Part shown: positions 8,824-15,907 of the stretch, piece by piece
Layout of the letters: each line of letters starts with the position of its first letter
Numbering within the stretch: position 1 is the stretch's first letter
Origin: an uncultured Christensenella sp.
GTDB lineage: Bacteria; Bacillota; Clostridia; Christensenellales; Borkfalkiaceae
DNA length: 64,000 nt
Reading direction: 5' to 3'
Assembly (NCBI GenBank): GCA_910577055.1
Contig: CAJTKX010000002.1
Span: forward strand, 62,001 to 126,000
Made by a program: the position numbers and the translations under genes
The notes under the pieces: model-generated
The model's input: the letters and a program-made list of their open reading frames with translations, nothing else
Database searches by the model: none
What the model was told of the DNA's origin: nothing

Positions 8824-8852
8824 ATTTTAGCAAATTTAATTTTATTTGTAAA
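8824..8852 (-). promoter_or_regulatory. Promoter of rpsB-tsf
   Basis: TTTACA (8847-8852) and TAAAAT (8824-8829) on the minus strand are separated by 17 bases, about 115 bases before the rpsB start. Confidence 0.7.
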
Positions 8853-8880
8853 GCGGTTTTAGATAGCCGCCGCAATTTTT

Positions 8881-9195
8881 TTAATCGCCGTCCAAATTTA
8901 TATTTCTGAGAACGCTATCTCTAAATTCAAATACTTCATATAAATTAATATTTGAGAGGTTTTCAACGCTCAGTTCTTTCCCCTCGCAAAGAAGTTTAAA
9001 TTTATGCCAATATTCAAAATATCGGCAACATTTTTCTATAACCAGCGCGTCATCTTTCACCAACTCTTTTTTAAGTGTTTTGAATTTTTTGCCTTCCGCT
9101 TCCCAAAACTCCACAATGTTAACGCAACGTCGCGAAAATTCCTCTCTCGTAAGCGTATTATCTTGTTCTAATCTTTGAATTATCAATGCAACCAT
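8881..9195 (-). CDS. Unknown small protein divergent from an Xre regulator
   Basis: A 104-residue protein that I do not recognise. It is mostly helical and rich in Lys/Glu and aromatic residues (EFWEAEGKKFKTLKKEL), with a Cys pair in KCCRYFEYWHKF and an acidic end. The start at 9195 is chosen because a promoter (TTGACT, 17 bases, TACTAT) ends exactly 6 bases before this ATG, which predicts a leaderless mRNA. The longer upstream frame would read through the promoter. It shares its upstream region with the Xre gene at 9265, so it may be the regulated partner of a two-gene module. It has no GFKLGL tail, so it is not a copy of the 1013/43017 family. Confidence 0.6.
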   Translation of the reverse strand: MVALIIQRLEQDNTLTREEFSRRCVNIVEFWEAEGKKFKTLKKELVKDDALVIEKCCRYFEYWHKFKLLCEGKELSVENLSNINLYEVFEFRDSVLRNINLDGD

Positions 9196-9200
9196 AATTT

Positions 9201-9258
9201 TATAGTACAGCTCTAACCGAGCTAAGTCAAGTATTATTAGCTCAGATGGAAGTATAAT
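9201..9258. promoter_or_regulatory. Divergent overlapping promoters with inverted repeat
   Basis: The minus promoter has its TTGACT on the strand opposite AGTCAA at 9225-9230, with TACTAT 17 bases on. The plus promoter has TATAAT at 9253-9258, exactly 6 bases before the Xre ATG. An inverted repeat GAGCTAA (9219-9225) / TTAGCTC (9237-9243) overlaps both, and another AGCTC is at 9209. It is a plausible operator. Confidence 0.6.
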
Positions 9259-9264
9259 TTTTAT

Positions 9265-9468
9265 ATGATAAAGTTTCAAGAAAGGCTGAAAGAGTTGAGA
9301 AACGAAAAGGAACTTTCTCAAACAGCACTTGCCAAAGAGTTAAAAGTAAGTCAACGAAGTATAAGCAGTTGGGAAACGGGTTTCAGACAACCCGATTATG
9401 AAACTTTGCGTTTGATAGCCGAATTTTTTGAAGTTACGACAGATTATCTTTTAGGTATAGAAAAGTAA
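9265..9468 (+). CDS. Xre-family HTH regulator
   Basis: A 67-residue single-domain Cro/CI-type DNA-binding protein. It shows the HTH_3 pattern: FQERLKELRNEKELSQTALA, the recognition helix KVSQRSISSWETG, and the dimer segment ending DYLLGIEK. There is no ribosome-binding site. A TATAAT box ends 6 bases before the ATG, so translation is probably leaderless. It is divergent from the unknown gene at 8881-9195 and probably represses the shared region. The gene ends at a bidirectional terminator. Confidence 0.88.
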   Translation: MIKFQERLKELRNEKELSQTALAKELKVSQRSISSWETGFRQPDYETLRLIAEFFEVTTDYLLGIEK

Positions 9469-9470
9469 AA

Positions 9471-9504
9471 ATAAGCCGCGCGGGCAACAGCCCGCGCGGC
9501 TTAT
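9471..9504. terminator. Bidirectional terminator
   Basis: ATAAGCCGCGCGGGC pairs with GCCCGCGCGGCTTAT between the convergent Xre gene and the PLP enzyme. T-rich flanks occur on both strands. Confidence 0.85.
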
Positions 9505-9507
9505 TTG

Positions 9508-10698
9508 TTATTCCTTGATATTTTTAATTTCGTTTAAGACGGCTTTTATATGCACCAAGGCGCGGTCAAGCTGTTCTTCGGTATGCGTTGCCATATAGCT
9601 TGTCCTTAAAAGGCTTTGCCCTACGGGAGTTGCGGGCGAAACGACCGAGTTAACGTATACTCCCCTATCGAAAAGCAGTTTGCACGCGGCAAAGGTTTTT
9701 AAATCGGTATATGTATAAATGGGAATAATCGGGGTTGTGCCGTCGATTATGTCTATCCCCTCGCGCTTTAAGTTTCTGCGCATATATCCGCTTAATTCGG
9801 CAAGGCGCTTAACCCGTTGCGGCTCTCTTTCGAGAATTTCAAGCGACTTCATAGCGCACGCAGCGTTTGCGGGGGTCAAGCTTGCGCTGAATATGAACGG
9901 GCGGGAAGTGTGACGGACGTATTCGCAGACATCGTGCTTGGCAGCCATATAGCCGCCTATACTTGCAAGCGATTTAGAGAACGTGCCCATATAAATATCG
10001 ACCTCGTCTTCAAGCCCGAAGTATTCCGCGGTGCCGCGTCCGTGTTCGCCGAGAACGCCCAAGCCGTGCGCGTCGTCAACCATAACGCGCGCGCCGTACT
10101 TTTTGGCGAGCGCGACTATTTCGGGCAGCTTACATATATCGCCGCCCATACTGAACACGCCGTCCGTTACGATAAGTATGCCCGAAACGGAAGTATCTAC
10201 GGTTTTTAACCTCTCCTCCAAATCGCGCATATCCGAGTGATTGTAGCGCAACATTTTTGCAAAGCTAAGGCGGCAACCGTCGTATATGCTTGCGTGGTTT
10301 TCTTTATCGCACAAAATTACGTCCGTGCGCCCCGCTATGCCGGAAATTATGCCGAGGTTGGATTGAAAGCCCGTCGAAAAGGTTACAACGTCCTCTTTAT
10401 GCAAAAAGGCTGCAAGCTTTTTTTCAAGCTCGATATGTAAATCGAGGGTGCCGTTCAAAAACCTACTGCCCGAACAGCCCGAGCCGTACTTTTCAAGCGC
10501 TTTAACGCCCGCCTCGATAACTTCGGGGTGGGAAGTCAGTCCGAGATAGTTGTTCGAGCCTATCATTATCATATCCTTCCCTTCCATTTTTACCTCGGGG
10601 GCTTGCTTGGAAGTAAGCATATGAAAGTAGGGGTAAATATCTTTGCTTTTAAGTAGATTTATTCTTTCTTTATCTTCGCATTTTTTAAAAAGGTCCAT
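9508..10698 (-). CDS. Alpha-oxoamine synthase, serine palmitoyltransferase-like (or glycine C-acetyltransferase)
   Basis: A PLP-dependent fold-type I enzyme of 396 residues that condenses an amino acid with an acyl-CoA. Motifs in order are GSNNYLGLTSHPEV, YGSGCSGSRFLNGTLDLH, VDDAHGLGVLGEHGRG (with the PLP-contacting Asp and His) and GTFSKSLASIGG (with the Schiff-base Lys). The N-terminal YPYF segment, the EVKMEGKDMIMIGSNN region and the SRFLNGTLDLH region recall bacterial serine palmitoyltransferase more than KBL or BioF. The start at 10698 follows AAGGAG. A divergent SDR gene could supply the next sphingoid-base step. Glycine C-acetyltransferase remains possible. Confidence 0.75.
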   Translation of the reverse strand: MDLFKKCEDKERINLLKSKDIYPYFHMLTSKQAPEVKMEGKDMIMIGSNNYLGLTSHPEVIEAGVKALEKYGSGCSGSRFLNGTLDLHIELEKKLAAFLHKEDVVTFSTGFQSNLGIISGIAGRTDVILCDKENHASIYDGCRLSFAKMLRYNHSDMRDLEERLKTVDTSVSGILIVTDGVFSMGGDICKLPEIVALAKKYGARVMVDDAHGLGVLGEHGRGTAEYFGLEDEVDIYMGTFSKSLASIGGYMAAKHDVCEYVRHTSRPFIFSASLTPANAACAMKSLEILEREPQRVKRLAELSGYMRRNLKREGIDIIDGTTPIIPIYTYTDLKTFAACKLLFDRGVYVNSVVSPATPVGQSLLRTSYMATHTEEQLDRALVHIKAVLNEIKNIKE

Positions 10699-10726
10699 AA
10701 AAACGTTTCTCCTTAAAATCAGTGAA

Positions 10727-10755
10727 ATTTTATCAAATAGAAAACGCAAAGTCAA
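10727..10755 (-). promoter_or_regulatory. Promoter of the PLP enzyme
   Basis: TTGACT (10750-10755) and TAAAAT (10727-10732) on the minus strand are spaced by 17 bases. A normal leader with AAGGAG follows. Confidence 0.75.
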
Positions 10756-10772
10756 TTAACGAATGTGAAAAT

Positions 10773-10801
10773 TTGACAAAATTTAAAATAGATAATATAA
10801 T
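10773..10801 (+). promoter_or_regulatory. Promoter of the SDR gene, near-leaderless
   Basis: A consensus TTGACA (10773-10778) and TATAAT (10796-10801) are 17 bases apart. Only 9 bases separate the -10 box from the ATG at 10811, so any leader would be about 2-3 nt and there is no ribosome-binding site. Confidence 0.85.
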
Positions 10802-10810
10802 TCTGCCGTT

Positions 10811-11590
10811 ATGAAAATTAACGGAAAAGTTGTAATAATTACGGGCGCGACAAGCGGAATAGGGCTTGCTACGGCGAAAATGTTTTTGAAAAACGGCTGT
10901 AAGGTTTACGGCGTTGCACGCAAACCGTACGCGGGCGGCGACTTTGTTTGTTACCCCGCCGACGTGTGCGATTACGCGGAAATGCAACGTATTTTCGAAG
11001 ATATTTACGGGCGCGAGGGGCGTATCGATATCCTTGTAAACAATGCCGGTATGGGGATTGCGGGGGCTATGGAAGAAGCCTCGGCAGAGCGCGTTGCGCA
11101 AATAACGGGTGTAAATTTAACCGCGCCGTGCGTATTGAGCGGTTCGGTTTTAAAGTATATGAAAGCGGGCGGGAAAATAATAAACGTTTCGTCCGTAGGC
11201 GGAATTATGCCCATACCCTACCAAGCAATGTATTCCGCGACGAAAGCCGGGGTTGAAGTGTTTTCGCGCGCGCTCGCCAACGAGGTTAAGCCGCAAAAAA
11301 TAAAGGTGTGCGCGGTTATGCCCGGCGATACGAAAACCGGCTTTACCGCCGCACGGGTATGCGAGGGCGAAAACGAGCGGGCAAAAAAATCGGTTGAAAA
11401 AATGGCGCGCGACGAACAGCGCGGCAAAAGTCCCGAAAGCGTTGCAAGGGTTATTTATAAAGTTGCAAAAAAGAAGAACCCGCCTTTACGCGTAACCGTA
11501 GGCGGGACATATAAAGTTTTGGTTTTTTTACAGCGGCTGTTGTCTGTAAAATCAGTTAATTTTATAATAAGAAAAATCTATTGCAAATAA
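10811..11590 (+). CDS. Short-chain dehydrogenase/reductase (candidate 3-ketosphinganine reductase)
   Basis: A classical SDR of 259 residues. The NAD(P)-binding TGATSGIG is at residues 11-18, NNAG at 77-80, catalytic Ser in VSSVGG near 127-128, and YSATK with Tyr141 and Lys145. Arg37 just after strand 2 suggests NADPH preference. A C-terminal extension with a hydrophobic segment (YKVLVFLQRLL) could associate with membrane, as in lipid-acting SDRs. It is divergent from the serine palmitoyltransferase-like gene. A role in reducing the 3-keto product of that enzyme is inference from position. Other ketone substrates are possible. Confidence 0.75.
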   Translation: MKINGKVVIITGATSGIGLATAKMFLKNGCKVYGVARKPYAGGDFVCYPADVCDYAEMQRIFEDIYGREGRIDILVNNAGMGIAGAMEEASAERVAQITGVNLTAPCVLSGSVLKYMKAGGKIINVSSVGGIMPIPYQAMYSATKAGVEVFSRALANEVKPQKIKVCAVMPGDTKTGFTAARVCEGENERAKKSVEKMARDEQRGKSPESVARVIYKVAKKKNPPLRVTVGGTYKVLVFLQRLLSVKSVNFIIRKIYCK

Positions 11591-11595
11591 ATTCA

Positions 11596-11623
11596 GCGGC
11601 GCGGGCAAAATGCCCGCGCCGCC
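11596..11623. terminator. Bidirectional terminator
   Basis: GCGGCGCGGGCA pairs with TGCCCGCGCCGC between the convergent SDR gene and the lipoprotein gene. Short A/T-rich flanks are on both sides. Confidence 0.75.
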
Positions 11624-11635
11624 GTATTTTAAATT

Positions 11636-13780
11636 TTATTCGGAATATCCGACGGTTACCAAATAATAAGATTTATTCAAGCCCGCCGTCAGCTGTGCGC
11701 CGAGATACAAGCTGCACTCGTCTCCCTCGTTCAGATGAATCGTTATGCTGAGTATTTTGCGTCCGGATACAACTTTCGTGAAGTCGGTATTGGCAAGCTT
11801 TGTATCGTTAACCGATACGCTGTTGAATTGCGTAATTAAATTATTTACATATTGGAATTCAAAAGTGTAGGTACCGGTTTTATCTGCGGTAAACGAAGCG
11901 TAATGTATAGCAGTTTGATTAGTAACCGCACCCCTGCTTATATCCATCAAATTCGCACCCGACGACAGCGCGACGGTGGGAACGGGATTCCCTCCTACCA
12001 CGTCAACTTTATTATCGTAGTTATAAGAAGTTTTTTCGTGACCGCAAACCGAGCATACGTCGCCTATATTGCCGCCGTTACCGTCCTCGTTTTCCACAAC
12101 CGTCAACGCGTAGGTATGCGGTACGGTGGTTACAACGGGATTTGCGATTACATATTGACCGTATTCGTCGCTGAAAAGTTTGTTGCATCTGGAACAAGAC
12201 CAATACGCTTCGTATCCATCTTCGGCGCAAGTTGCCACCTTTGCGTCAACCTCGGTTAAATCGTGTCCCCAAGGCGCGCCCACGGCTTTTTCTTGATGTC
12301 CGTTATTGGGGCAATTCGTATCTATGCAATCTCTTTGTTCTATCTTTGCCGCCGTACAGCTTGCGGGGGACTTTTCGGTCCACTCGCCCCAATTATGTTC
12401 GTGCGGTTCGCCCATAACCAAAGTAACCGTATACGAACTTTTTGAAATAAAATCATTAAGCGACATTCGGAAAGAAATCTTTTCCCCCTTTGCCAAGGTG
12501 AAAGCGTAAGGCGTCTCCGCTGCTACAAAAGATGAGTCGGAACTGTCCTTCTTTAAAATGAGCGCGTCCGTATCGTCGCAGTAAAGAACATAAGCGTTAA
12601 CGCCGTCCTCCGTTGCAATAAATTCGTATAAGGTACTCGGGTCATCGCTATCTACGGCTGCGGAAACGCTCTGCGTGCCTATCTCCATTGCCTTGGGCAT
12701 AATAGGCGCGGAAGACTGATAAGTTCCGCTGATGGAACCGGTTACGGGTGCGTCCGAAGTTGTCTTAAATGCAAAATATCCGGTACCTCTGCTGGACGAC
12801 GGCAAATAAAACGAATCGCCTTGGTTTAAAACCGCGTTTCCGCTGTGAACTGCGCCATTGCCGTAAGTCGAATACCAAATTTGTACGGGCGTAGTTCCGT
12901 TATAAGTATACAGTATGTAACCCGCGCTCATAAACATATGGCTTACCGTATACCACTCGCCGGGGTTTACGGTGAAATCAATAGTCACAGAGTTGCCGCC
13001 CACCAATTTATCGGAGGACTGAGGTTGTTTTTGACAGACTTCGCACTGGTTATAAGGCAACGTCGGAGTATGCTTGCCCGTTGCGGGGATACTTTCCTTC
13101 ACTTCGCCGTGGCAGACGGAGCATTGCCCTATCTTTTCCCCCTTATCAACGCAAGTCGGGTCTTTTGTAGTAGTCCAGTCCGCTACCGTGTGGCTGCCCG
13201 TCGCCTTGGTTGGCACGTCAAACGAAAATATTTCACCGTTATGATTATATGTATAATTGACGTAACCGTCCTCCGTACATGTCGCCGTATCCTCCATTAC
13301 CTCGTAATCAGAATTCGAAAGTGCGGGAAGTATGAATTTCTTCATTTCGTCGGTAGCGTTACAGTCGGTTCCCGAACAAGTGCGCATCGCCGAACCGGGG
13401 TCGGTGACCGTTGGATCCGTAATTACCCATTTACTCCAATTATGACCCGCGGGAATAGGCGTTACGTCTTTGGTTTCGTCGCAGTTATTGCAGTGTATCG
13501 ACTTAGAGCCGTCAGTAGCGCACGTCGCAAGCAAATCGACGGTAAAATCGTCCGCCCAACTGTGACCCGCGGGAATAGGAGTCACGTCTTTGGTTTCGTC
13601 GCAGTCTTTACAATGTATCGACTTGGAGCCGTCCGTAGTGCACGTCGCCGGTATATCTACGGTAAAATCGTCGTCCCAGTCGTGCGTGGGCGCAGAATTG
13701 CAAGCGGCAAACGCCGCAACCGAACACAGCGCCGCAGTACCCATTAAAACGCCAAGAAGAGCTTTCGACAGTTTTTTCAT
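11636..13780 (-). CDS. Large cell-surface lipoprotein with Cys-rich repeats
   Basis: A 714-residue exported lipoprotein. The signal peptide has a lipobox ending VAAFAAC with Cys27 as the lipidation site. Residues 33-72 and 73-112 are a near-perfect 40-residue tandem repeat (H-W, ATC, DGSK, HC-x-x-C, ETKDVTPIPAG). More divergent units with paired CxxC motifs recur through the protein (near DWTTTKDPTC, HNWGEWTEKSPASC and the YWSCSRC region). Two regions between them look like beta-sandwich modules. Such His/Cys repeats are common in surface proteins of gut Firmicutes, but I cannot assign a function. The ribosome-binding site TAGGAG precedes the ATG. No catalytic domain is recognisable. Confidence 0.75.
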   Translation of the reverse strand: MKKLSKALLGVLMGTAALCSVAAFAACNSAPTHDWDDDFTVDIPATCTTDGSKSIHCKDCDETKDVTPIPAGHSWADDFTVDLLATCATDGSKSIHCNNCDETKDVTPIPAGHNWSKWVITDPTVTDPGSAMRTCSGTDCNATDEMKKFILPALSNSDYEVMEDTATCTEDGYVNYTYNHNGEIFSFDVPTKATGSHTVADWTTTKDPTCVDKGEKIGQCSVCHGEVKESIPATGKHTPTLPYNQCEVCQKQPQSSDKLVGGNSVTIDFTVNPGEWYTVSHMFMSAGYILYTYNGTTPVQIWYSTYGNGAVHSGNAVLNQGDSFYLPSSSRGTGYFAFKTTSDAPVTGSISGTYQSSAPIMPKAMEIGTQSVSAAVDSDDPSTLYEFIATEDGVNAYVLYCDDTDALILKKDSSDSSFVAAETPYAFTLAKGEKISFRMSLNDFISKSSYTVTLVMGEPHEHNWGEWTEKSPASCTAAKIEQRDCIDTNCPNNGHQEKAVGAPWGHDLTEVDAKVATCAEDGYEAYWSCSRCNKLFSDEYGQYVIANPVVTTVPHTYALTVVENEDGNGGNIGDVCSVCGHEKTSYNYDNKVDVVGGNPVPTVALSSGANLMDISRGAVTNQTAIHYASFTADKTGTYTFEFQYVNNLITQFNSVSVNDTKLANTDFTKVVSGRKILSITIHLNEGDECSLYLGAQLTAGLNKSYYLVTVGYSE
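13443..13682 (-). repeat. Tandem 120-bp coding repeat
   Basis: Two adjacent 120-bp units (13443-13562 and 13563-13682) encode the duplicated 40-residue module of the lipoprotein and differ at only a minority of positions. This suggests a recent duplication. Confidence 0.85.
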
Positions 13781-13992
13781 AATATTCTCCTAAAACTTAA
13801 TACAAATTTGGCAGTTAAGCGGTATCTCTTAAAATTTTTGCATAATCGCATAATTATTAATACATAATTATTTACATTTTATGCATAAAATTTTAAAAAA
13901 GTGAAAAATATGAATAAATATAAATATATAATACAGCATGCATACTTAACGGTCAAGTATATTTGTAAAATTATACAAAATGTTATAAATTA
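13781..13992. promoter_or_regulatory. AT-rich upstream region of the lipoprotein with a 16-bp palindrome
   Basis: A very AT-rich stretch precedes the lipoprotein gene. It contains the perfect palindrome ATTTTATGCATAAAAT at 13876-13891 and repeated CATAATTATT words. It is probably the promoter region. I could not settle on one -35/-10 pair. Confidence 0.45.
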
Positions 13993-14036
13993 ACAAATAA
14001 GCCGCGCGGCATAATTGCCGCGCGGCTTATTTGTTA
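13993..14036 (-). terminator. Terminator after the DUF1292 gene
   Basis: AACAAATAAGCCGCGCGGC pairs with its complement across a short loop. It is a long perfect hairpin with T-rich ends, 13 bases after the DUF1292 stop on the minus strand. Confidence 0.88.
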
Positions 14037-14049
14037 AGCGGAACGCTTA

Positions 14050-14355
14050 TTAATTTTCTTCGCCGTCGAAGTCCTCCGCTTCCACCTCTTGCTGATAGAA
14101 CTCGAACACCTCTTCCAAAAGTTTTTCGTCCTCGATAGGTTCCAAAACCTCTTCCTCTTCGTTAAGGCGGAAAATCACCACCTCGTCCTCACCGATTTCC
14201 TCACTGGGTTCAGCCGCAAGCAAAAGGGTATACTTCTGTCCCTTGTACTCGGTTACGTCCAAAAGCTTGAACTTTATCACGTTGCCGGCGTCGTCCACAA
14301 GCTCGATAACCTCGTCCTCCAAGTCAAGCTCTTCTTCGTTTAATTCCTCGCTCAT
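14050..14355 (-). CDS. DUF1292 family protein (YrzB-like)
   Basis: A 101-residue, strongly acidic protein of unknown function. It has the DUF1292 pattern IELVDDAGNVIKFKLLDV, then EYKGQKYTLLL, then DEVVIFRLNEEE. It lies 5 bases downstream of ruvX, a linkage found throughout Firmicutes (usually alaS-ireB-ruvX-yrzB). A clear AAGGAG ribosome-binding site precedes it. Confidence 0.88.
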   Translation of the reverse strand: MSEELNEEELDLEDEVIELVDDAGNVIKFKLLDVTEYKGQKYTLLLAAEPSEEIGEDEVVIFRLNEEEEVLEPIEDEKLLEEVFEFYQQEVEAEDFDGEEN

Positions 14356-14360
14356 TTGCG

Positions 14361-14783
14361 TTATTCTCCTTTTTTGATTTTATTTAAATAGCCGTCCAAA
14401 ATATTCGCGGCGGCAAGCGCGTCAACGTAATTTTTGCGCTTTTCGCGGCGCATCCCCTCGCTTATCAGCGTTTCATGCGCCATCATGGTTGTAAACCTTT
14501 CGTCCTCGCACACGATAGGGGTTGCGGTTACCTCTCTCAACGCGGCTATAAAGCGACGTGTTTTTTCGGTTTGAACAGCTTCCGTGCCGTCGAAGTTGAC
14601 GGGTAAGCCGCACACGATAACCGTTGCACCCTTCTCCTTGGCTATTGCCGCTATCGCCGCAACGTCCTCTTTAAAGCTTTTTCTGAAATAAGTGTGCGAC
14701 GGCAACGCGTATGTGTTGAACGGGTCGGAAATCGCAACGCCTATTCTTTTATCGCCGATATCGAACGCTACGTATCTGTCCAT
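14361..14783 (-). CDS. ruvX: Putative pre-16S rRNA nuclease / Holliday junction resolvase (YqgF family)
   Basis: An RNase H-fold protein of 140 residues. The N-terminal FDIGDKRIGVAISDP carries the catalytic Asp at position 8. VCGLPVNFDG and the VCEDERFTT segment with the second acidic site follow, and DALAAANILDGYL closes the family pattern. The mRNA appears leaderless: TTGTAA, 17 bases, TATAAT, 6 bases, ATG, with no ribosome-binding site. It is the first gene of a two-gene unit with DUF1292. Confidence 0.92.
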   Translation of the reverse strand: MDRYVAFDIGDKRIGVAISDPFNTYALPSHTYFRKSFKEDVAAIAAIAKEKGATVIVCGLPVNFDGTEAVQTEKTRRFIAALREVTATPIVCEDERFTTMMAHETLISEGMRREKRKNYVDALAAANILDGYLNKIKKGE

Positions 14784-14789
14784 AGGGAT

Positions 14790-14818
14790 ATTATATCATT
14801 AAACTACAAAAATTACAA
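14790..14818 (-). promoter_or_regulatory. Leaderless promoter of ruvX
   Basis: On the minus strand TTGTAA (14813-14818) and TATAAT (14790-14795) are 17 bases apart. The -10 box ends exactly 6 bases before the ruvX ATG. Confidence 0.8.
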
Positions 14819-14908
14819 GAATAAAAAGAGGCATTTTTTTACAATCATAAAAACGTGCGGGCGGCACAAACTTTTAGTAAGGCGTTACGCCTTATACAAG
14901 GAGAGAAA

Positions 14909-15109
14909 GTGGAAAAGTTTATTTTAGGACTTGCCATAGGTATGGCAGGCGGCGCGCTTGTCGTTGCCAATAACTGCAAGCTTTTGAACCTCGTCAAGAA
15001 AAATCAAGAAGACATTATGCAGAAAGCAGAATGTTATATCGACAAAAAGCTTGACGAGCTTGAAAGCGGTTCCAAGCAAGACAAAAAGCCCGCTAAATCT
15101 TCCAACTGA
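14909..15109 (+). CDS. Small membrane-anchored protein (YtxH-like)
   Basis: A 66-residue protein with one N-terminal hydrophobic segment (ILGLAIGMAGGALVVA) and a charged, probably coiled helix (KKNQEDIMQKAECYIDKKLDEL) ending in a Lys/Ser tail. It resembles small YtxH-type proteins, of unknown role. The GTG start at 14909 is chosen because AAGGAGAG lies directly before it. A 17-base hairpin (TAAGGCG-TTA-CGCCTTA, 14878-14894) sits just upstream of that site and could affect initiation. Confidence 0.6.
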   Translation: MEKFILGLAIGMAGGALVVANNCKLLNLVKKNQEDIMQKAECYIDKKLDELESGSKQDKKPAKSSN

Positions 15110-15115
15110 GAAAAG

Positions 15116-15149
15116 AGGTATTGCCGCAAATTGCGGCAATACCTTTTTT
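15116..15149 (+). terminator. Terminator of the small membrane protein gene
   Basis: AGGTATTGCCGCAA pairs with TTGCGGCAATACCT, followed by a T-run on the plus strand, directly after the stop codon. Confidence 0.88.
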
Positions 15150-15154
15150 GATAT

Positions 15155-15188
15155 GAAAGCCGCGCGGCAGACTTGCCGCGCGGCTTTC
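15155..15188 (-). terminator. Terminator of the unknown gene at 15243
   Basis: GAAAGCCGCGCGGCA pairs with TGCCGCGCGGCTTTC. On the minus strand it follows the gene at 15243-15842 and the repeat unit that starts on its stop codon. Confidence 0.75.
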
Positions 15189-15189
15189 A

Positions 15190-15245
15190 GTTCGATTTGT
15201 AAATAGTCAATTGCAATTAAGATACTTGATTAAAAGGAACGTTTA
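15190..15245 (-). repeat. Solo copy of the 69-bp repeat family, starting on a stop codon
   Basis: Read on the minus strand, the core TAAACGTTCC-TTTTAATCA-AGTATCTTAAT begins with the TAA stop of the gene at 15243-15842. A variable part and a TCGAACT end follow. Confidence 0.75.
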
Positions 15246-15842
15246 AATATTGTTTTTTATTTGTAACCTTAAAAGCGCGTTTTCGTCCGTTAAACGCTTT
15301 ATAAGCACGGTTAGCCGCTTGTTTTCCTCTTTCAATGAAGCCGCCAACTTGTCGTAAAGTCCGTTTATTTCTTCCTCTATGCGCCTTTGCGCCTCGTCCG
15401 TGCCCGTCTTTAAACCGCACTCGCGCATAAGTCTTTCGATTCGTTCGGGCTGTTTGCCGACAACGTTGCGGTACTTGTTTTGGTAGCGCAACATAAGCTT
15501 GTCGTCCCCTCGGGAGAGGTTTAAAACCGCGCGCCTTACGGAAACGCCTTTACTTTTTTGCAAAAGAATTTCCTTTAAAATATTATCCGTTTCCTCTTCC
15601 GAGAACGGAATTATTTTTTCGGCTTTAAGCTCCTTGCCGCTTAACAGATTTTTAACGCGCTCGTCACCCGTGCTGCGAAGAAGAGCGTAATAGTAATTTC
15701 GCACGCTGCCCTTTGCCCTACCCGTCTTTTTTGCATAAGACGCGAACAACCCAGAAAGGGTTTTGCCTTGCCTTTTGCCCGTGCTGACGTATTCGACCAA
15801 TTTCTTTGCTTCTTCTTCGGTGTAGCCGTTTATTTTGTTCAT
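15243..15842 (-). CDS. Unknown protein with HTH-like N-terminus and coiled-coil C-terminus
   Basis: A 199-residue protein. The N-terminal 60 residues (YTEEEAKKLVEYVS, then AKKTGRAKGSVRNYYYALL) look like a Myb/SANT or other helix-turn-helix domain repeated in weaker form around residues 85-140. The last 40 residues form a coiled coil (LAASLKEENKRLTVLIKRL). The layout recalls the sporulation regulator RsfA of Bacillus, but identity is not claimed. The start at 15842 follows a GGAGG site. It is divergent from the unknown gene at 15908. Confidence 0.55.
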   Translation of the reverse strand: MNKINGYTEEEAKKLVEYVSTGKRQGKTLSGLFASYAKKTGRAKGSVRNYYYALLRSTGDERVKNLLSGKELKAEKIIPFSEEETDNILKEILLQKSKGVSVRRAVLNLSRGDDKLMLRYQNKYRNVVGKQPERIERLMRECGLKTGTDEAQRRIEEEINGLYDKLAASLKEENKRLTVLIKRLTDENALLRLQIKNNI

Positions 15843-15868
15843 AAAATTTCCTCCATACGATGCTTTTA

Positions 15869-15896
15869 TTGACATAATTAAGGAAATTAATACATT
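15869..15896 (+). promoter_or_regulatory. Promoter of the unknown gene at 15908, near-leaderless
   Basis: TTGACA (15869-15874) and TACATT (15891-15896) are 16 bases apart. The ATG follows after 11 bases, with no ribosome-binding site close to it. Confidence 0.5.
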
Positions 15897-15907
15897 AAAT
15901 AATAACT

